DNA of 64,000 nucleotides from Phlebopus portentosus (taxonomy: Eukaryota; Basidiomycota; Agaricomycetes; Boletales; Boletinellaceae): contig JAYXKI010000022.1 in NCBI GenBank assembly GCA_037892935.1, forward strand, positions 59,846-123,845, written 5' to 3'. The notes beneath the pieces were generated by a model that was given only the letters and a program-made list of their open reading frames with translations, was not told where the DNA came from and ran no database searches. How positions within the stretch are numbered: position 1 is the stretch's first letter; the number at the start of each line of letters is the position of its first letter. Positions 1 to 11,932 of the stretch are shown here, piece by piece. The translations under genes were made by a program, and so were the position numbers.

Positions 1-519
1 TTGAGTGAGGGGGAGAGACCAGTGAACTTAGTATTCGAGGATGGGTTGTGGAAGAAGGAGGTGATGGTTAAGCTCTCAACGACGAAGACCAAGAAATTTT
101 CAAAATGTTTTCGTACCGACGAGCGTGAAGGAGGAAGTAATGAGAGAGTGCCACAACTCGACATTGGCAGGCCACCCAGGAGCAAACAAGATGGTTGCGC
201 TGGCAAACAGAAGTTTCTGATGGCCTAACATGTACGTCAATGTCAGGAGCTATGTGCGGGGATGTGATCGTTGTCAGTGAACGAAGGCCCTCAGGACAAC
301 AAGGGCAAAGGTTTTACACCCAAATGAGGTGCCGGAGGTGCCATAGCAAGTTGTCACGGTCGACCTGATTGGAGAATTGCCGGAGTTGAATGGGTTTAAT
401 GCAATTTGCGTTGTAGTCGACCGCTTCAGCAAACAAATCCATGTGATACTGACGACGACGAAACTGACGGCAGAAGGAATGGCGAGGATTTACAGGGACC
501 ATATCTTCCAGTTGCACGG

Positions 520-1512
520 TGTAGAGATACCTGCGGATTTGAGCTTGGATCTACTCTATTTGGATGATCTGACATGCCGATCATCAGAACGATCGACCTT
601 GACCATATGTGGAAGGATCTGCAGTGTGGATCAGTAGGTTGTGCATTTACGGTTCAGCAGCCTTCTGTTCCCCTCCATCCAGCCTCACTCTCTATTGTCT
701 ACCCCTTTCAGACGACAGGCTGTGATGCAGATGACTTGGTTGGATGTCCATATTTACATTTTATTTGGTTTCTTTCCTTATTTATTTCCCTGAATCATGT
801 TTCGAGCCTTTGTTGTATGGGTGGCTCACTGCTGTATATAAGCCTCCTGTGCTGCTCTAATGAAAAGGGAGAGCCCCAGAACGCCCCAGTTTCGACTCAT
901 ATCATCTCCAGTCAAGTTCCCTAGTCTCCCAGCTTTGTCTTAGTCCATTCCCTCGAGTTCCAGTCCAGTTCCGACAGTTGCACCAGTTGTGCATATACTC
1001 CAGCCCAGCAGATTGTCGATTTTGCTATATCTCCATCAGTTCTCCACCGATCACCTCGGTCCAGCATTCATTCGATTCGTCTCATCGTTTTGCATCTTCG
1101 AGTATTTTTATCCACGAGTTCCGCAGAGTTCCGCTTCATTTCGCCAAGTTCCGATTTTATGATAGTTTTCCGATATCTTGTTCAGTCTGTATCTCCCTCA
1201 TTTCTTATCCGTTCATTGTGATTCTTGATCTGTTAGGATCGTGTCGACGAGTACTTTTGATCTCTTATTTTACATCATCGTCTTAGCTAGCTAGTTTTCG
1301 ACCTCAGAGTAGGTGGCTCAGTTTACACTTCCGACATGGCACCCTTTTGTATTTTGTTTCCCCCTTCTCTAAGCCATTCCCCTCGACACCAGCATACACT
1401 CCTCACATTTTAGACACTCCCTCTTACATTGTACACATCTGGTTGACCCCCAGAGGTCGAACTCAGACCTTCAGACTGTCAGTTGGCCTTCAGAGCCAGC
1501 AGACACGTTTCA
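520..1512 (+). mobile_element. Solo LTR inserted in the gypsy integrase
   Basis: A 993-bp insertion begins TGTAGAGATACC and ends CGTTTCA, so it has TG...CA termini. It is flanked by ACGG on both sides, a 4-bp target duplication. Taking out the insertion and one ACGG restores the integrase reading QLH-GLPRK without a frame change. A TATA-like TGTATATAAG lies at about 833, as expected for LTR promoters. There is no coding sequence inside. It is most simply a solo LTR left by recombination of a different retroelement; its parent is not identifiable here. Confidence 0.72.
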
Positions 1513-2504
1513 ACGGGTTACCTCGAAAGATCATTCATGATCGAGGAGTACAATTCGATGCGAAGATGATGAGGGAGCTGTACAAACTCCTTCACATCGA
1601 AGGCAACCCATCAACAGCGTACCACCCTCAAACAGACGGGCAGACAGAATGAGTTAATCAAGAACTCGAACAGTACCTTCGACTATACGTCAATCATCAA
1701 CAATCGGACTGGGCGGACTGGTTAGCTCTCGCAGAGTTTGCGCACAACAATTGCAAACATTCAGCGACCAAACTATCACCTTTCTTTGTCAACACGGGAC
1801 AACACCCTTCAGGCTTTACGGGTGTTGGAACAACATCATCCAATTTATTGGCAGAAGAGTTTGCCAAACATGTCAAGGGAATACACGAACTCGCTCAGGC
1901 CAATCTGACCCAGGCCAATGAAGACATGAAGCACTTTTACGATCGTCACACTGGAAAGTCGGTAGTCTATGAGATGGGACAAAAGGTCTTCTTGGATGGT
2001 CGAAACATTAAGATGATCCGACCGACAAAGAAGATGGACGACAAATGATTTGGCCCGTTCGAGGTTATGGAAAAGGTGGGCGCGAGCGCGTATAAGCTAA
2101 AGATCCCAAAGACATGGAAACACATTCATCCCGTCTTTAACGAGATCCTGCTCAAACCGGCTGTTCAACCATCTTTCGAATCACAAAAGAAGCTGCCTCC
2201 ACCCCCGCCAGTGATCATTGACGAACAGGAAGAGTACGAGGTTGAAGAAATACTCGACTCATGTCTACATCGAGGCAGGCTCCAATTCTTGGTCAAGTGG
2301 GTTGGATATAATGAAGCGACATGGCAGCCGGAGTCCGACGTCAAGGATAATGCGCAGGAATCAATTCAAGAATTCTATCGCAAACATCCTGGGGCCCCGA
2401 GGAAGTTAACAATACCTCGACAAAGCCTGCGAGTGCTGTACAAGTTCACATCCTCAGAAGGCTTATGTGGTTGGTCGGGACGCCCAACCTTGAGAGGGGG
2501 GTGA

Positions 2505-2922
2505 TGTAAGGACTCGAACATTTTCCTTTTCATTTCTTATGTCATCATTCATTTTAATATTCTTTTTCCTTTTCTTTTATTTTTCTTGTGCACTTATTCA
2601 TCCATTTGCTGGAACATTCCACAATGTTCTATCACGCTCACTAATCATCCTACTCCTTGTCATGTGACTTCCTATTAGAGTAGACCTTTCCCACACTCAA
2701 AGTCTATATAAGTAGATAGTTTGACTCTTTCATTCCTTGTCTTTCTATTCTACTTACCTTCATTGCGACATAGGTATCTACTCTTGTATTATTAGTTTAC
2801 TGAATTCTACTTACCTTCATTGCGACATAGCGTGCGTATAGCCCGGCAACTCATGTCAGCCAGTTGTTTGTTGTTGTATTGGCCACCTCGAGATCGACGC
2901 CTGTTAGTCTCGCCGCCTAACA
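2505..2922 (+). repeat. 3' LTR of the gypsy chromovirus
   Basis: A 418-bp LTR begins TGTAAGGACTCG and ends CGCCTAACA, immediately after a purine tract (GAGAGGGGGGTGATG). A TATA box (TCTATATAAG) lies at about 2702. A tandem duplication of a block like CTACTTACCTTCATTGCGAC lies near 2750-2830. Related LTRs occur at 30450-30914 (minus), 41899-42300 (solo) and 44724-44915 (fragment). Confidence 0.9.
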
Positions 2923-3146
2923 GGGTCCTCCCTCTTGTCATGTTCATCTTCATAATATCATTGACCAGGTTCCTCTAGAACGTCTTCGGCAGCTACCTTG
3001 CCAGGTACTTGCTGCATTAGTGGGTGAGAATTGCCTCCACTATTCTGTCTCTGAAGCCTTTTGAAATGCTCTTGATTAGGCTGCATAATTCAGTGCGTAA
3101 AGCATCTGATTCTATGTCACATTGGGTATCCACAATTTTCATAACA
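2923..3146 (-). repeat. Fragment of the 1.6-kb LTR family (LTR-A)
   Basis: This stretch matches the 5' end of the large LTR also seen at 31974-35575 and 40099-40983 in minus orientation. It ends at the LTR terminus (plus strand ATAACA, minus strand TGTTATGAAAATTG). The gypsy element at 1-2922 is inserted into it; the rest of this LTR lies left of the window. Confidence 0.75.
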
Positions 3147-3631
3147 CAGATCCCTGATTTTCTTTTCTTTTAAATCAGATGGCTTCTTTGGATAAGCACA
3201 ACATGACATGAGACAAAGGAATCTATCAATTCACCATGTACATGATAAGTTTGCTGTGATCACAACTGAGACACTCAAATATTTTCTTGTGCTTATTATA
3301 AATCATATCATAGAGGTGAGAAACAAGCACCTCTTTCTCCAGAGTTACTTCTTCCGGTCTGATATTAATGTCTCCAGGATACAAAACAAAGTATAGCACA
3401 CTGTTCAACATGGTGGCTTGCATAGAAAACAGAGTTGGTGTGACTGTCATTCAAATTGTTTGTCTCTTATGTCTCAGGATTGGCACGTGACTCTTCTGTA
3501 CGTAGTACAAATTAAACTCTTCATTATTTAACTGCCGTGAATCCTTATTTTTCACTGTCACTGACAATCACCGACCGGACGACGACCAGACTGCAATGGC
3601 TCGACTTCATTTCTGACCTTTCTCTGGAATG
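3147..3631. other. No recognisable gene
   Basis: AT-rich sequence between the LTR remnant and the next gene. Only short unconvincing ORFs are present. It should hold the promoter of the gene starting at 3632. Confidence 0.5.
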
Positions 3632-6600
3632 ATGGCTTCGTCTCCTTTGGAAAAGCCATGCAAGAATATCAATTGTACGTCTATTCCCCGTTCTTATTCC
3701 GCGTCTCCATTTGATCATCAACTGTAGTCGCAGCGCTGTCCGAAAACTGGGATGACGAGTTCCGATTAGAGGCACCCAGCACGGAGTCTTCCAAGCGCCC
3801 AGCTACAAGCTCATCCGCAAAGAACGATAGAAAGTGCAAGTCCGGATCTGACAATGAGGATACGGGTATGATCATCAACATGTACATGTCTTCACGAAAA
3901 GCTGCTGACGAGAGTAGTCCAATTTCATTCTCCTCAGACCCCACAACGTAATGTCACCGACGGTCTTCGTACTTGGTCTGAATCACCCGCTTCGCAGCGC
4001 CAGCGTACCGCGCTTGGGCCTAAACGACTTAGCAGACAGGAAGGTCGAGAAAACTGGGACGACGATTTTCTCGATTCTGCCGATTCTCCAGCAAGGCCGT
4101 CAGCGTCGAATCCTACAAGTCGTCATCGGGGGCCGATGCGTGCCCAAACAAGCGAAGAACTGGTGGAAGAAAACTGGGACGAAGATTTTGAGATGGGTAT
4201 AGTGACGAGTAGTCCAAGTGGAGGCCCGAGTGCACGTTCAAAGCGATCTCGGGGAGGAAAGCCTCTGAGTCCTGCATGGGATACATCGGATGATGAGTTG
4301 GAAGATTTCGATCGTGAGATGGGCTTCGATCGTAATGACGAAGAAGACAAGACAGTGACATCGCGATCTCGGAGAAAGCCCTTAAGCTCGCTTTCTAACG
4401 AACCTCTTCCACCGTTACCGCCGTTGCCTCCTCTGCCAACATTTCTCCCCACAATCCCTTCAGGTGACGCGTCTGGACCATACGCGTCTCCTCCATCGCC
4501 ATTTACGCGTTCTTCACCAAGCCATTCGGTTTTCTCGATTCCTGCAACTACGACGTCCGGAGGACAACGTGACAGAGATTCGACATACGGCTCAACAGCA
4601 CATCTTGCTCTTTCCCTCAGGCGTACGCACTCCGCTGAGTCATCCCCGACTTCTCCGCTGCAGCAGAAATTCATAAACCCTAATCGCTTTCCGCAAGGTT
4701 CAGACATAACGCCCAGAGAGCGCCGACGTCTGCGAAAGAAAAGCAGGCCTCCGCATTTGGACTCTAGTATTCTCGAACTTGATGACAAGGCAGTGGCCGA
4801 ACCGGTTTTTCATCGTCCCTCGACACCAGGTTCTAGGCCATGCACTCCCCCGCCGTCGACGAACGGAGCGACTGCAGTGCCGCCAGTGACTCCGTCGTCT
4901 TCTGCTCAAGCGTCATCCACACCGTCTGTACCTCTGTCGCCGACATCCGCAAGCAAAAGTCCTCTATTGGCGCGTCTAGGCAGTATTAGACGCTGGGGCC
5001 GAAAACGCGCAAGTACCACGACGGGTGCAGAATCTAGTTCAGGACCGAATGATCAAAATATGCGGTCCCCTGCAGATGCAGCTCCCCCTAGCTCGTTCCC
5101 GACGAGAGCGCGTGATGCAGAATCAGACCGGTTTGATAATAATAGGACACCCCGACCTCGATCTCATGTCATGAATGCTCAGCACCCTCCACTTTCAAGC
5201 TTTCCGTTTCTGCAATCTCCTGAAACGAGCATTCACACTGGTCCTACGCAGACTCCGAGTCCGAATCAGTTTTTTCGCGGTTCTTCGAATGGGTTGGAAG
5301 CGGACCCGACGGGCAGCGCGCGTCCAAACCTCGTGACCGAAGTCCAGGACGTAACCCGTGCAGAGTTTAGGGAAAGAGGGCATTTGCGGGTTGCAATCCC
5401 ACAATCAGTATCAATGACAACAGAGAGTAGCCAATCCGGAGATTCAGAAGCAGGACTTACGGCCTCACCGCGCAGAGCCAGAATTCGTGCATTCGGTCAG
5501 AAGTTCACGACTAAGAAGTCGCCGTCGGCTTCTTCACCTGAGCGTGGGAAGGACTCATCTGACGGCAGTTCATCTCGAATGTCCATGCATGGGCTGACTC
5601 GTCGACAAGTGTCAACGCCATTGAGTGGAGAAACACCAACTCGACTCAGACCACGCCTTCCCGGCTCTAACCCACGTCCATCAGCTCTCGGTTCTAGTAG
5701 AACGCGTTCAGTTGTGCCCCGTCACTTCTCTGGATCAGCCGTGAAGGAAAGCGGATCGCGTGTTACGCTCGCCCCAAGTCTCGGCGCAAGCGGGAGAAGT
5801 TTTAGTGCATCCGGTTCAACAGGAACAGCCCCGAGCAGCGAAGATTTGGCTCATTCAGACAAAGGTTCGGACGAAAAAGTCGGTCATAGGGGATTCATGG
5901 GAAGCTTGCGCCGCATAAGCCTCAACAGTGCTCACTCGCAGCTGCGACAGCAAAATCCGACCCACGAACAAGTACACGCGCAGAGTCCTGTATTGGGAAT
6001 ACCTCCAGTTCCTTCTATTCCTTCTCATCAAGACATACGTTCTGACTCGTTAGCAAAGGAACCATCTACGATCTCCCAGTCCCTGGCTGTAGAGGCTATA
6101 CACGTAGACGTCGCATCTCCGGTTGCTAGTCCACCACGTAATTGGCCCTCTGCAGGAAGCCATCGGCGGTCCGGTGAATTGCCTGTCCTCACGCATTCCA
6201 AATCTTCTTCATTCGCAACTTCCTCGTCTCTGAGTCAAAGCGCTCCTGTCTCGCGCCTTGGTTCAGCTTCTCAAATCGCATCTCTCGGTCGTGCTTCGCC
6301 TCTTCCAATTGGTACAGGCCATCCGGAGAATGACGCTGCAAATGGAAACGCAAACGTCTTCCGAAGGAACTCGCTAGGTGACCTGAAGATACCCAGTAGA
6401 ATCAGTCGGGTTCAGGACGGCTTGAAGAGGGATTTAGGCCGGGTCCGAGAGTTCGCCGCCCGCGTTGAACGTAAGATTTATCTTTGTCTAGTCTGAGTTG
6501 TGCTAAGCTATGCGTCATTAGAGATGCAAGAACTTCGAACTAGTTATTTTGCGATTGCCGCGCGAGTTCAGGGCATCCTTGATAGTCCTTGCCCTCTGTC

Positions 6601-8332
6601 TCGTGCGACATCGCCGACAGGTAGTCTTTTCAGTCTTTCGCGTTCCAATTCGCGAACAAGATCAAGGACGAACCCTCCGCCTCCTAGAATCGATTACAAA
6701 GCTCTCGCTTCGGGATTTCAAGCCATCGATGCTAAGTACAGCATTGCTTGGGAATGTGCGGATCTGCTCATTGAATTGGGTACTGGGAACGTCGCGGAAC
6801 CGGTTTCGCGGCCGGTTCCGTCTCGTTCTGATGGCTGTAGTGAATCAACTGAACGGAATAGAACTCGTGAGCGAGCAGTGACACTTTCAGGAGACGAAGG
6901 AAAGACCGACTTTTCACAACCCGACCCGAAGAGTTCGAAGAGCGCATTGGCAAGTACTCCGCCTCCGCTTGTGTCCTGGCGCGCAGCAATGGGTCGCCAT
7001 GACTTAGCACACCGGCAATTGTATCTTTTGAAGGAGATGCTGAACAACGCAGAATCAGTGAAAGAAGGCGCGCAGCTGGACGTTCCTGATGTCTCATCGA
7101 AATGGGGAGAAGCGGATGAAGCAATGGACAGCACACTTACCCTTCCTACCGATGAATCAGCTATGACCAATCCACCTTCCGGAACTCCGAAGAAGAAAAG
7201 AACAAGTCGACTTGTTGGGATACGTGATATGCTGAGGAGTCTGAAACGCAGCACAGCTCGTGCTCTGCAAAGCCAAGGCCAACACGAAATCCTTGTCGCT
7301 CATTCCTCAATAACTCTCGACACTGAATCCTCGTTTGATAGCAATGCCTGGCAAACCGACAACCAGCCGCACGGATATAATACCGTGTCAGGCATCCCTT
7401 CACATAAGGCCAATGTTAGGCGAAAGTCTGAAACGAGCGCGACTTTGATGGAATCCATGCGGTCTCCTGACGAAGAGTACAATATTTTTACTGGGAAGCT
7501 GCTCACTCACAAATCGTCACCTCGTCGACCGAGTCTGGCCTCTTTGTTTCGGCTAGGTCAAAAGCACAAAGCCGTAAGCGCGACTGATTCTCCGGAGAGA
7601 AGCTGTGAACATCCAGAAACATACGCCAATACCTCGGGAGTAGAGACAGGGAATCAAGCTGACACGTCTCGCGAGACGCTCTACGACGACATTGATGACT
7701 CCGACTGGGACAGAATGGACTCGACCTCAGATGTTGACGCTCAGCTCGCTGCGATCGCAGACGAACCTTCGGGTAGAGGGTCCACAATGAAGCTACGCAA
7801 GAGGAAGCAACAGAATCGTCTCTCGATGTTCCCAACCGGCCCTGTCTCCTTGAAACACCACATGCTCCCGTTTAATTCGTCCCAGGGGAGCTTTGCGTCG
7901 CAGGATCAGTCTCTAACGAACTTGCGATCTGCGCGTCTCTCAAATGTGGATGAAAATGACGTTAGTATGTTGTCCACTGGCTCTGGGCTTGTTTCTGGCC
8001 GACAGACCCCAGAAACCTCACGAAGGCCTCATTCGCGAGCAGGAAGAGACAAGGATCGTGAGAAGCAGTTTCCATCCATGCGTGCGGTTCCACAGAGAGC
8101 ATGCGGCAAGAGTACTCCGTCGTTTGATGCTCCTCCTCCCTCTGTTTTACCAGGTCCGCAGCTGAAGCTCGCAATGACACCTGAAAATATCAAACCATTA
8201 CTAGAAAATGCTCGGGTCGTGACATCGCGGTTACACGACTGTTTAGCGGAGGTCAAAGGCCTCTTGCTCCGTACTGAAGGCGCTACAGTGTCGCTGAACA
8301 TCTCTGTCGCTTCTACGGGAGTGGCACTATGA
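3632..8332 (+). CDS. Large Ser/Pro-rich protein with three ENWD[DE][DE]F boxes
   Basis: Four exons fit one frame: 3632-3674, 3728-3865, 3918-6470, 6522-8332. Introns run GTACGT-TAG, GTATGA-TAG and GTAAGA-TAG. Together they give about 1514 residues. The N-terminal 200 residues carry three copies of an acidic tryptophan box (ENWDDEF, ENWDDDF, ENWDEDF). The middle is long, low-complexity, Ser/Pro/Arg-rich and probably disordered. Two predicted helical stretches stand out: around the third intron (VQDGLKRDLGRVREF, then YKALASGFQAIDAKYS), and at the C-terminus (MTPENIKPLLENAR followed by RLHDCLAEVKGLL). Repeated W-D-D-D-F boxes recall fungal septation/mitotic-exit GAP scaffolds of the Byr4/Bfa1 type. 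That is only a hypothesis: no catalytic domain is visible. The start was chosen because it yields a short first exon that splices in frame. An alternative start lies inside exon 3 at 4136. Confidence 0.8.
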
Positions 8333-8763
8333 TGTGTCTTCTACATTCTTCTGTACAAGATGGCTACGTACACAAACTTGCAGGACAACTTGGACTTCCT
8401 CAACGAGCTCTTCCCGTTCTTTACATTTTCCCCTTTTTTCTGCCCTACGTACGATATGTATCCTTGTGCATGCAATGCTCTATTTTTTTGTTGTCTAGTA
8501 CTTTGTTGCAAGAACTCGCTACCTTCATTGACAATCAAATCAATGCAATTTTGTTTACGACCACGACCCTGAGAGACCATGAGAGAATCGGATTGAGGTG
8601 ACAAAGAAAGTATTACGTTTACAGTGACTAATCACGGAATAAACGGAGATATAAATAAAACTGCATGTCACGGCGCAAAATTTGACCAATCACATTCGTG
8701 GATATGCTTCCGCGCCGGACGGATGCCGAACGAGCTCGTTGCCCTTCCCCGGCAATGCTATCG

Positions 8764-8771
8764 TATAAATA
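8764..8771 (+). promoter_or_regulatory. TATA box of the MFS exporter gene
   Basis: TATAAATA lies about 76 bases before the ATG at 8847, followed by a short run of CATA repeats. Position and sequence fit a core promoter. Confidence 0.5.
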
Positions 8772-8846
8772 CATACATACATATACATATATTAATGTCA
8801 ACCGCATCCCACACCGTCTCGTGCCCTCTGCGCATCGTGCATAGCG

Positions 8847-11348
8847 ATGGCGGGCTCTCGAAGTGAAATTGCTGACGTCTCAACGGCGTCTCTCCATCCC
8901 GACCCGCCCGTTGATGTTCCTCTCAAAGAAAAGAGCGGCGAGACTAGTACTTCGCAAACACAGGTGGCCGAAGATGAACATCCGAATCATCAAAGTGTAG
9001 ACACGACACGACGGAATTCACTCGCTTCAGCTGACAATATTTCTCCAGAACATGAAAGCCCCAAGGCACTTGAAGCCGGTTTCTCTGGAGCGAAAGAGAA
9101 GGGTAGCGTGTTGATCGTGGATTGGGACGGTCCAGAAGATCCTTTTAATCCTCTGAAGTACGTATATGAGCTTTTATCTGTGAGTGAATCAATCAAATAT
9201 CGATTTGTCCCCAGTTGGTCCTACAAAAAGAAATGGATAGCAACGCTTATCGTTTCCGGTTCGTACTATTCTTCTCCATCTCGTCCTGCTAAAGTTTGAC
9301 ACTTGTCTGTCCGTGTAGCATTCACATTCATCTCACCTGTCTCCTCGTCCATGATTGCTCCCGCTTCTGACCAGCTGGCTTCCCACTTGGGTATTACGAG
9401 TACTGTGGTCTTAGCCATGAGCACTTCGGTCTTTGTTCTAGGATATGGTACTTCTGCAGCAGCGATTCTTTTCTTTGTTGTTTACTCATGTTTAAAAAGC
9501 GTTCGGGCCTCTCTTTCTCGGGCCGCTGTCTGAGTTGTATGGGGTAGGTTCAATAGCTTTGTTCTGCAAACCAGTGTTAGGTAACGATCCTGCTATCTCG
9601 CGCAGCGCTCGCGTGTCCTACAAATTGCCAATCTTTGGTATCTCGGTGAGAAGTATCTTCCTTTCCATTTACTTCGTTCTCACGTCTCCGTAATCCGGTC
9701 AGTTTGGAACACCGCCTGCGGGGGCGCTGAGAATACGTCCGAGCTAGTGGTCTTTCGTTTCCTCGCTGGTCTTGGTGGTAGTGCACCCCTCTCCGTATGT
9801 GCTTTCTGCTATCATAGGTTTCCGTGGTGTGCTCATTCCGTGTACAACAGATTGGCGGTGGAGTTCTCGGAGACCTGTGGCGTGCCGAGGAACGTGGACA
9901 AGCTATCGCCTTATACTCGCTTGCTCCTCTTTTAGGGTATGGTATTATCCGAAAAAGTTTCTTTCTTCCTTATTAAGCTCCCCTTGTAGTCCAGTCATCG
10001 GGCCGGTATGTGGATCCTGGATTGCAGAACGCTCGACATGGCGCTGGGTAGTGAGTACCATGAGAATATGCAGAGAATTGTTATTGCATTGTGACACAAA
10101 AACCTTTAGTTTTGGAGCACTTCGATCGTTGACGGTTTCGTGCAAATCCTTGGCATTTTCTTTCTGACGGAGAGTATGTATAAATGGCTCTCGTTTCTTT
10201 CGTCATTCTTTATTAATCTCGTTGCTTTAGCTTTCCCTCCTATATTACTTGAACGAAAGGCCACCAAGTTGCGGAAGCGGCTAGGGGTCCCCAAAACAGG
10301 CGAAGGCGCCGACCGGATTTTAACACCTTACCAAGAAATGGACCGCAAGTAAGTTAGTATTCTTCGCTTATTCGAAGAAAATCACCAAATTCTCCCCGTT
10401 CAGTTGGAAGCACGTCTTCAAAAAGGCGATTATTCGACCATTCGTCCTGTTTGCATACGAGCCTATAATCCAACTGCTTGGGGTGTACATGGCATTTGTG
10501 TGCGTCGTTTTATCTGCGACAGTGTAGTATCTATGAATTTAATGTCAAAAATCTTATAGATATGGCCTTGTGTATCTGATATTGACGACAGGTGAGACGG
10601 ATCGTTGCTACCAAACCATTTTTCTCCGCATAAACTCATTTTTCTTTCAGTACCTAGCATCTTCCAGAATGTTTACGGCGAGACCGTTGGCATAGCTGGA
10701 CTTAATTACCTTGCGCTTGGAATTGGACTCACAGGCGTCAGTCAAATCAGCGCACGACTCATGGATCCAATTTATAAGCGACTCAAGGAGCGAAATGGAG
10801 GACCTGGAAAGCCCGAATATCGATTACGTGCGTTTGCTGCCTTCAGTGTGTGCTTTCATCGTATTTTTGACACTGCTTGTGCCGATAGCTATGATGGTCC
10901 TCGGCACGATCTGTCTTCCTATTGGGTTGTTCCTCTTCGGGTGGGCGGCTGAAAAGCATGTACACTGGGTTGTGACAGATATCGGCCTTGTCTTTATTGC
11001 CGCCGGTATCGTGCTCAACTTCCAAACAATCCAGACGTATGTCGTCGATGCGTTCACGTTGCATGCCGCATCCGCGCTAGCAGCCGTCTCTTTCTTGCGC
11101 TCCCTTGCCGGCTTCGGTTTCCCGCTGTTCGCGCCTGCAATGTATAGTGCATTAGGTTATGGGAAGGGTGACACTATTCTTGCAGCCTTCGCAATCGCTG
11201 TCGGTTGTCCTGCGTAGGTTCTACTTCTGAGTTGTGGTTTACATAGCATACTGACATGCTTTCCCCTGCTTCATGCTTAAGTCCGTGGTTGTTTTGGTCT
11301 TTCGGCGAACGAATACGTGCAAGGAGCCGATATGCTGCCAATCCATAA
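8847..11348 (+). CDS. MFS transporter, DHA1 (drug:H+ antiporter) type
   Basis: Fifteen exons splice into one uninterrupted frame of 561 residues: 8847-9157, 9215-9258, 9319-9447, 9500-9543, 9606-9645, 9703-9794, 9851-9936, 9990-10050, 10110-10173, 10231-10348, 10404-10499, 10560-10591, 10651-10827, 10889-11213, 11282-11348. A polar cytoplasmic N-terminus leads to WDGPEDPFNPLNW, the usual entry to DHA1 proteins of fungi. Twelve hydrophobic segments follow. Motif A-like GPLSELYGR comes after segment 2, FRFLAGLGGSAPLS and GDLWRAEERGQA around segments 4-5, and the antiporter-type GPVIGPVCGSWI in segment 5. The central loop contains RKRLGVPKTGEG. The family exports drugs, fungicides, polyamines or small metabolites across the plasma membrane; the substrate cannot be read from sequence. 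The dense intron pattern, all in frame, argues that it is functional. Confidence 0.9.
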
Positions 11349-11932
11349 ACTTTGATGCTTCGCGCGAGTTCATTCGTTTCTTGGCACATTTTTCTGTGCA
11401 TTGCTTTCGTCAGGAAACAGCTCTTAACGTGTTTTATACCAATTTGCTGCACTGCTTTCGTTCCGGCTTTCTGTATCGTCATGAATCCACGGGAAGCATC
11501 CTCACCTCTCAATGTGATTTTTTAAAACGTCTAGCATAGTACTGATAATCTGTAATTAAACTTACTGGATGGCATAATTCATTATAATTTGACTCTAGAT
11601 CCAGGCAACCAACTTAGCCATGAAGGACTGTGGACGATCATTTTCGAACGGAAAGCATGCATATGTTCTCAGATTCTCTAAGAGCCCTTGGTTTGGACGC
11701 TGGGCCAAGCTACTGATGACAGGATGATCATTTGCACATTCTCGCAGGATAGTGCTGCGAACTATACCGCTCTTATATGAAGACTACGTTGCTACGATGT
11801 GTCAGCACGACGAGATTGACGCTTTCAAGAACATAAGAATATGTAATCGTCGAACGACGAGCACTATACATAAAACACTCAAGACTCCTGACTGAAATAC
11901 CGGAAATAAAAGATGCCTGTGAGACGTAATGT
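11349..11932. other. Convergent 3' intergenic region
   Basis: Lies between the stop codons of the plus-strand exporter and the minus-strand sugar porter. It is AT-rich, probably both 3' UTRs and terminators. No gene seen. Confidence 0.6.

Larger units (their letters stand above)
1..2922 (+). mobile_element. Degenerate Ty3/gypsy chromovirus, 3' half (integrase, chromodomain, 3' LTR)
   Basis: Plus-strand translation gives the end of a gypsy polyprotein. Around 130-280 is an integrase zinc-binding HHCC region (CHNSTLAGHPG, then RGCDRCQ). The integrase core follows (VVVDRFSKQ at about 415; AYHPQTDGQ at about 1620), then the integrase C-terminus. A chromodomain sits at about 2230-2390 (EEYEVEEILD, LVKWVGYNEATW). 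The body ends in SGRPTLRGG, a purine tract and the LTR. The core is split by a solo LTR at 520-1512. Several in-frame stops are present (after CDRCQ, TDGQTE and KKMDDK), plus frame disruption near the left edge, so the copy is dead. The chromodomain places it with the chromoviruses. The 5' LTR, gag, protease and RT lie outside the window. Confidence 0.9.

Noticed and set aside
4123..4788. 221-codon minus-strand ORF opposite the Ser/Pro-rich gene
   Set aside because: Shadow of the plus-strand coding sequence caused by its codon composition; no domain.
10711..11217. Alternative frame ORF with hydrophobic residues across the MFS gene
   Set aside because: Its first part is antisense to the splice pattern; a 61-bp GTGCGT-TAG intron (10828-10888) joins EYRL to PMMVLGTICL and restores the family consensus.
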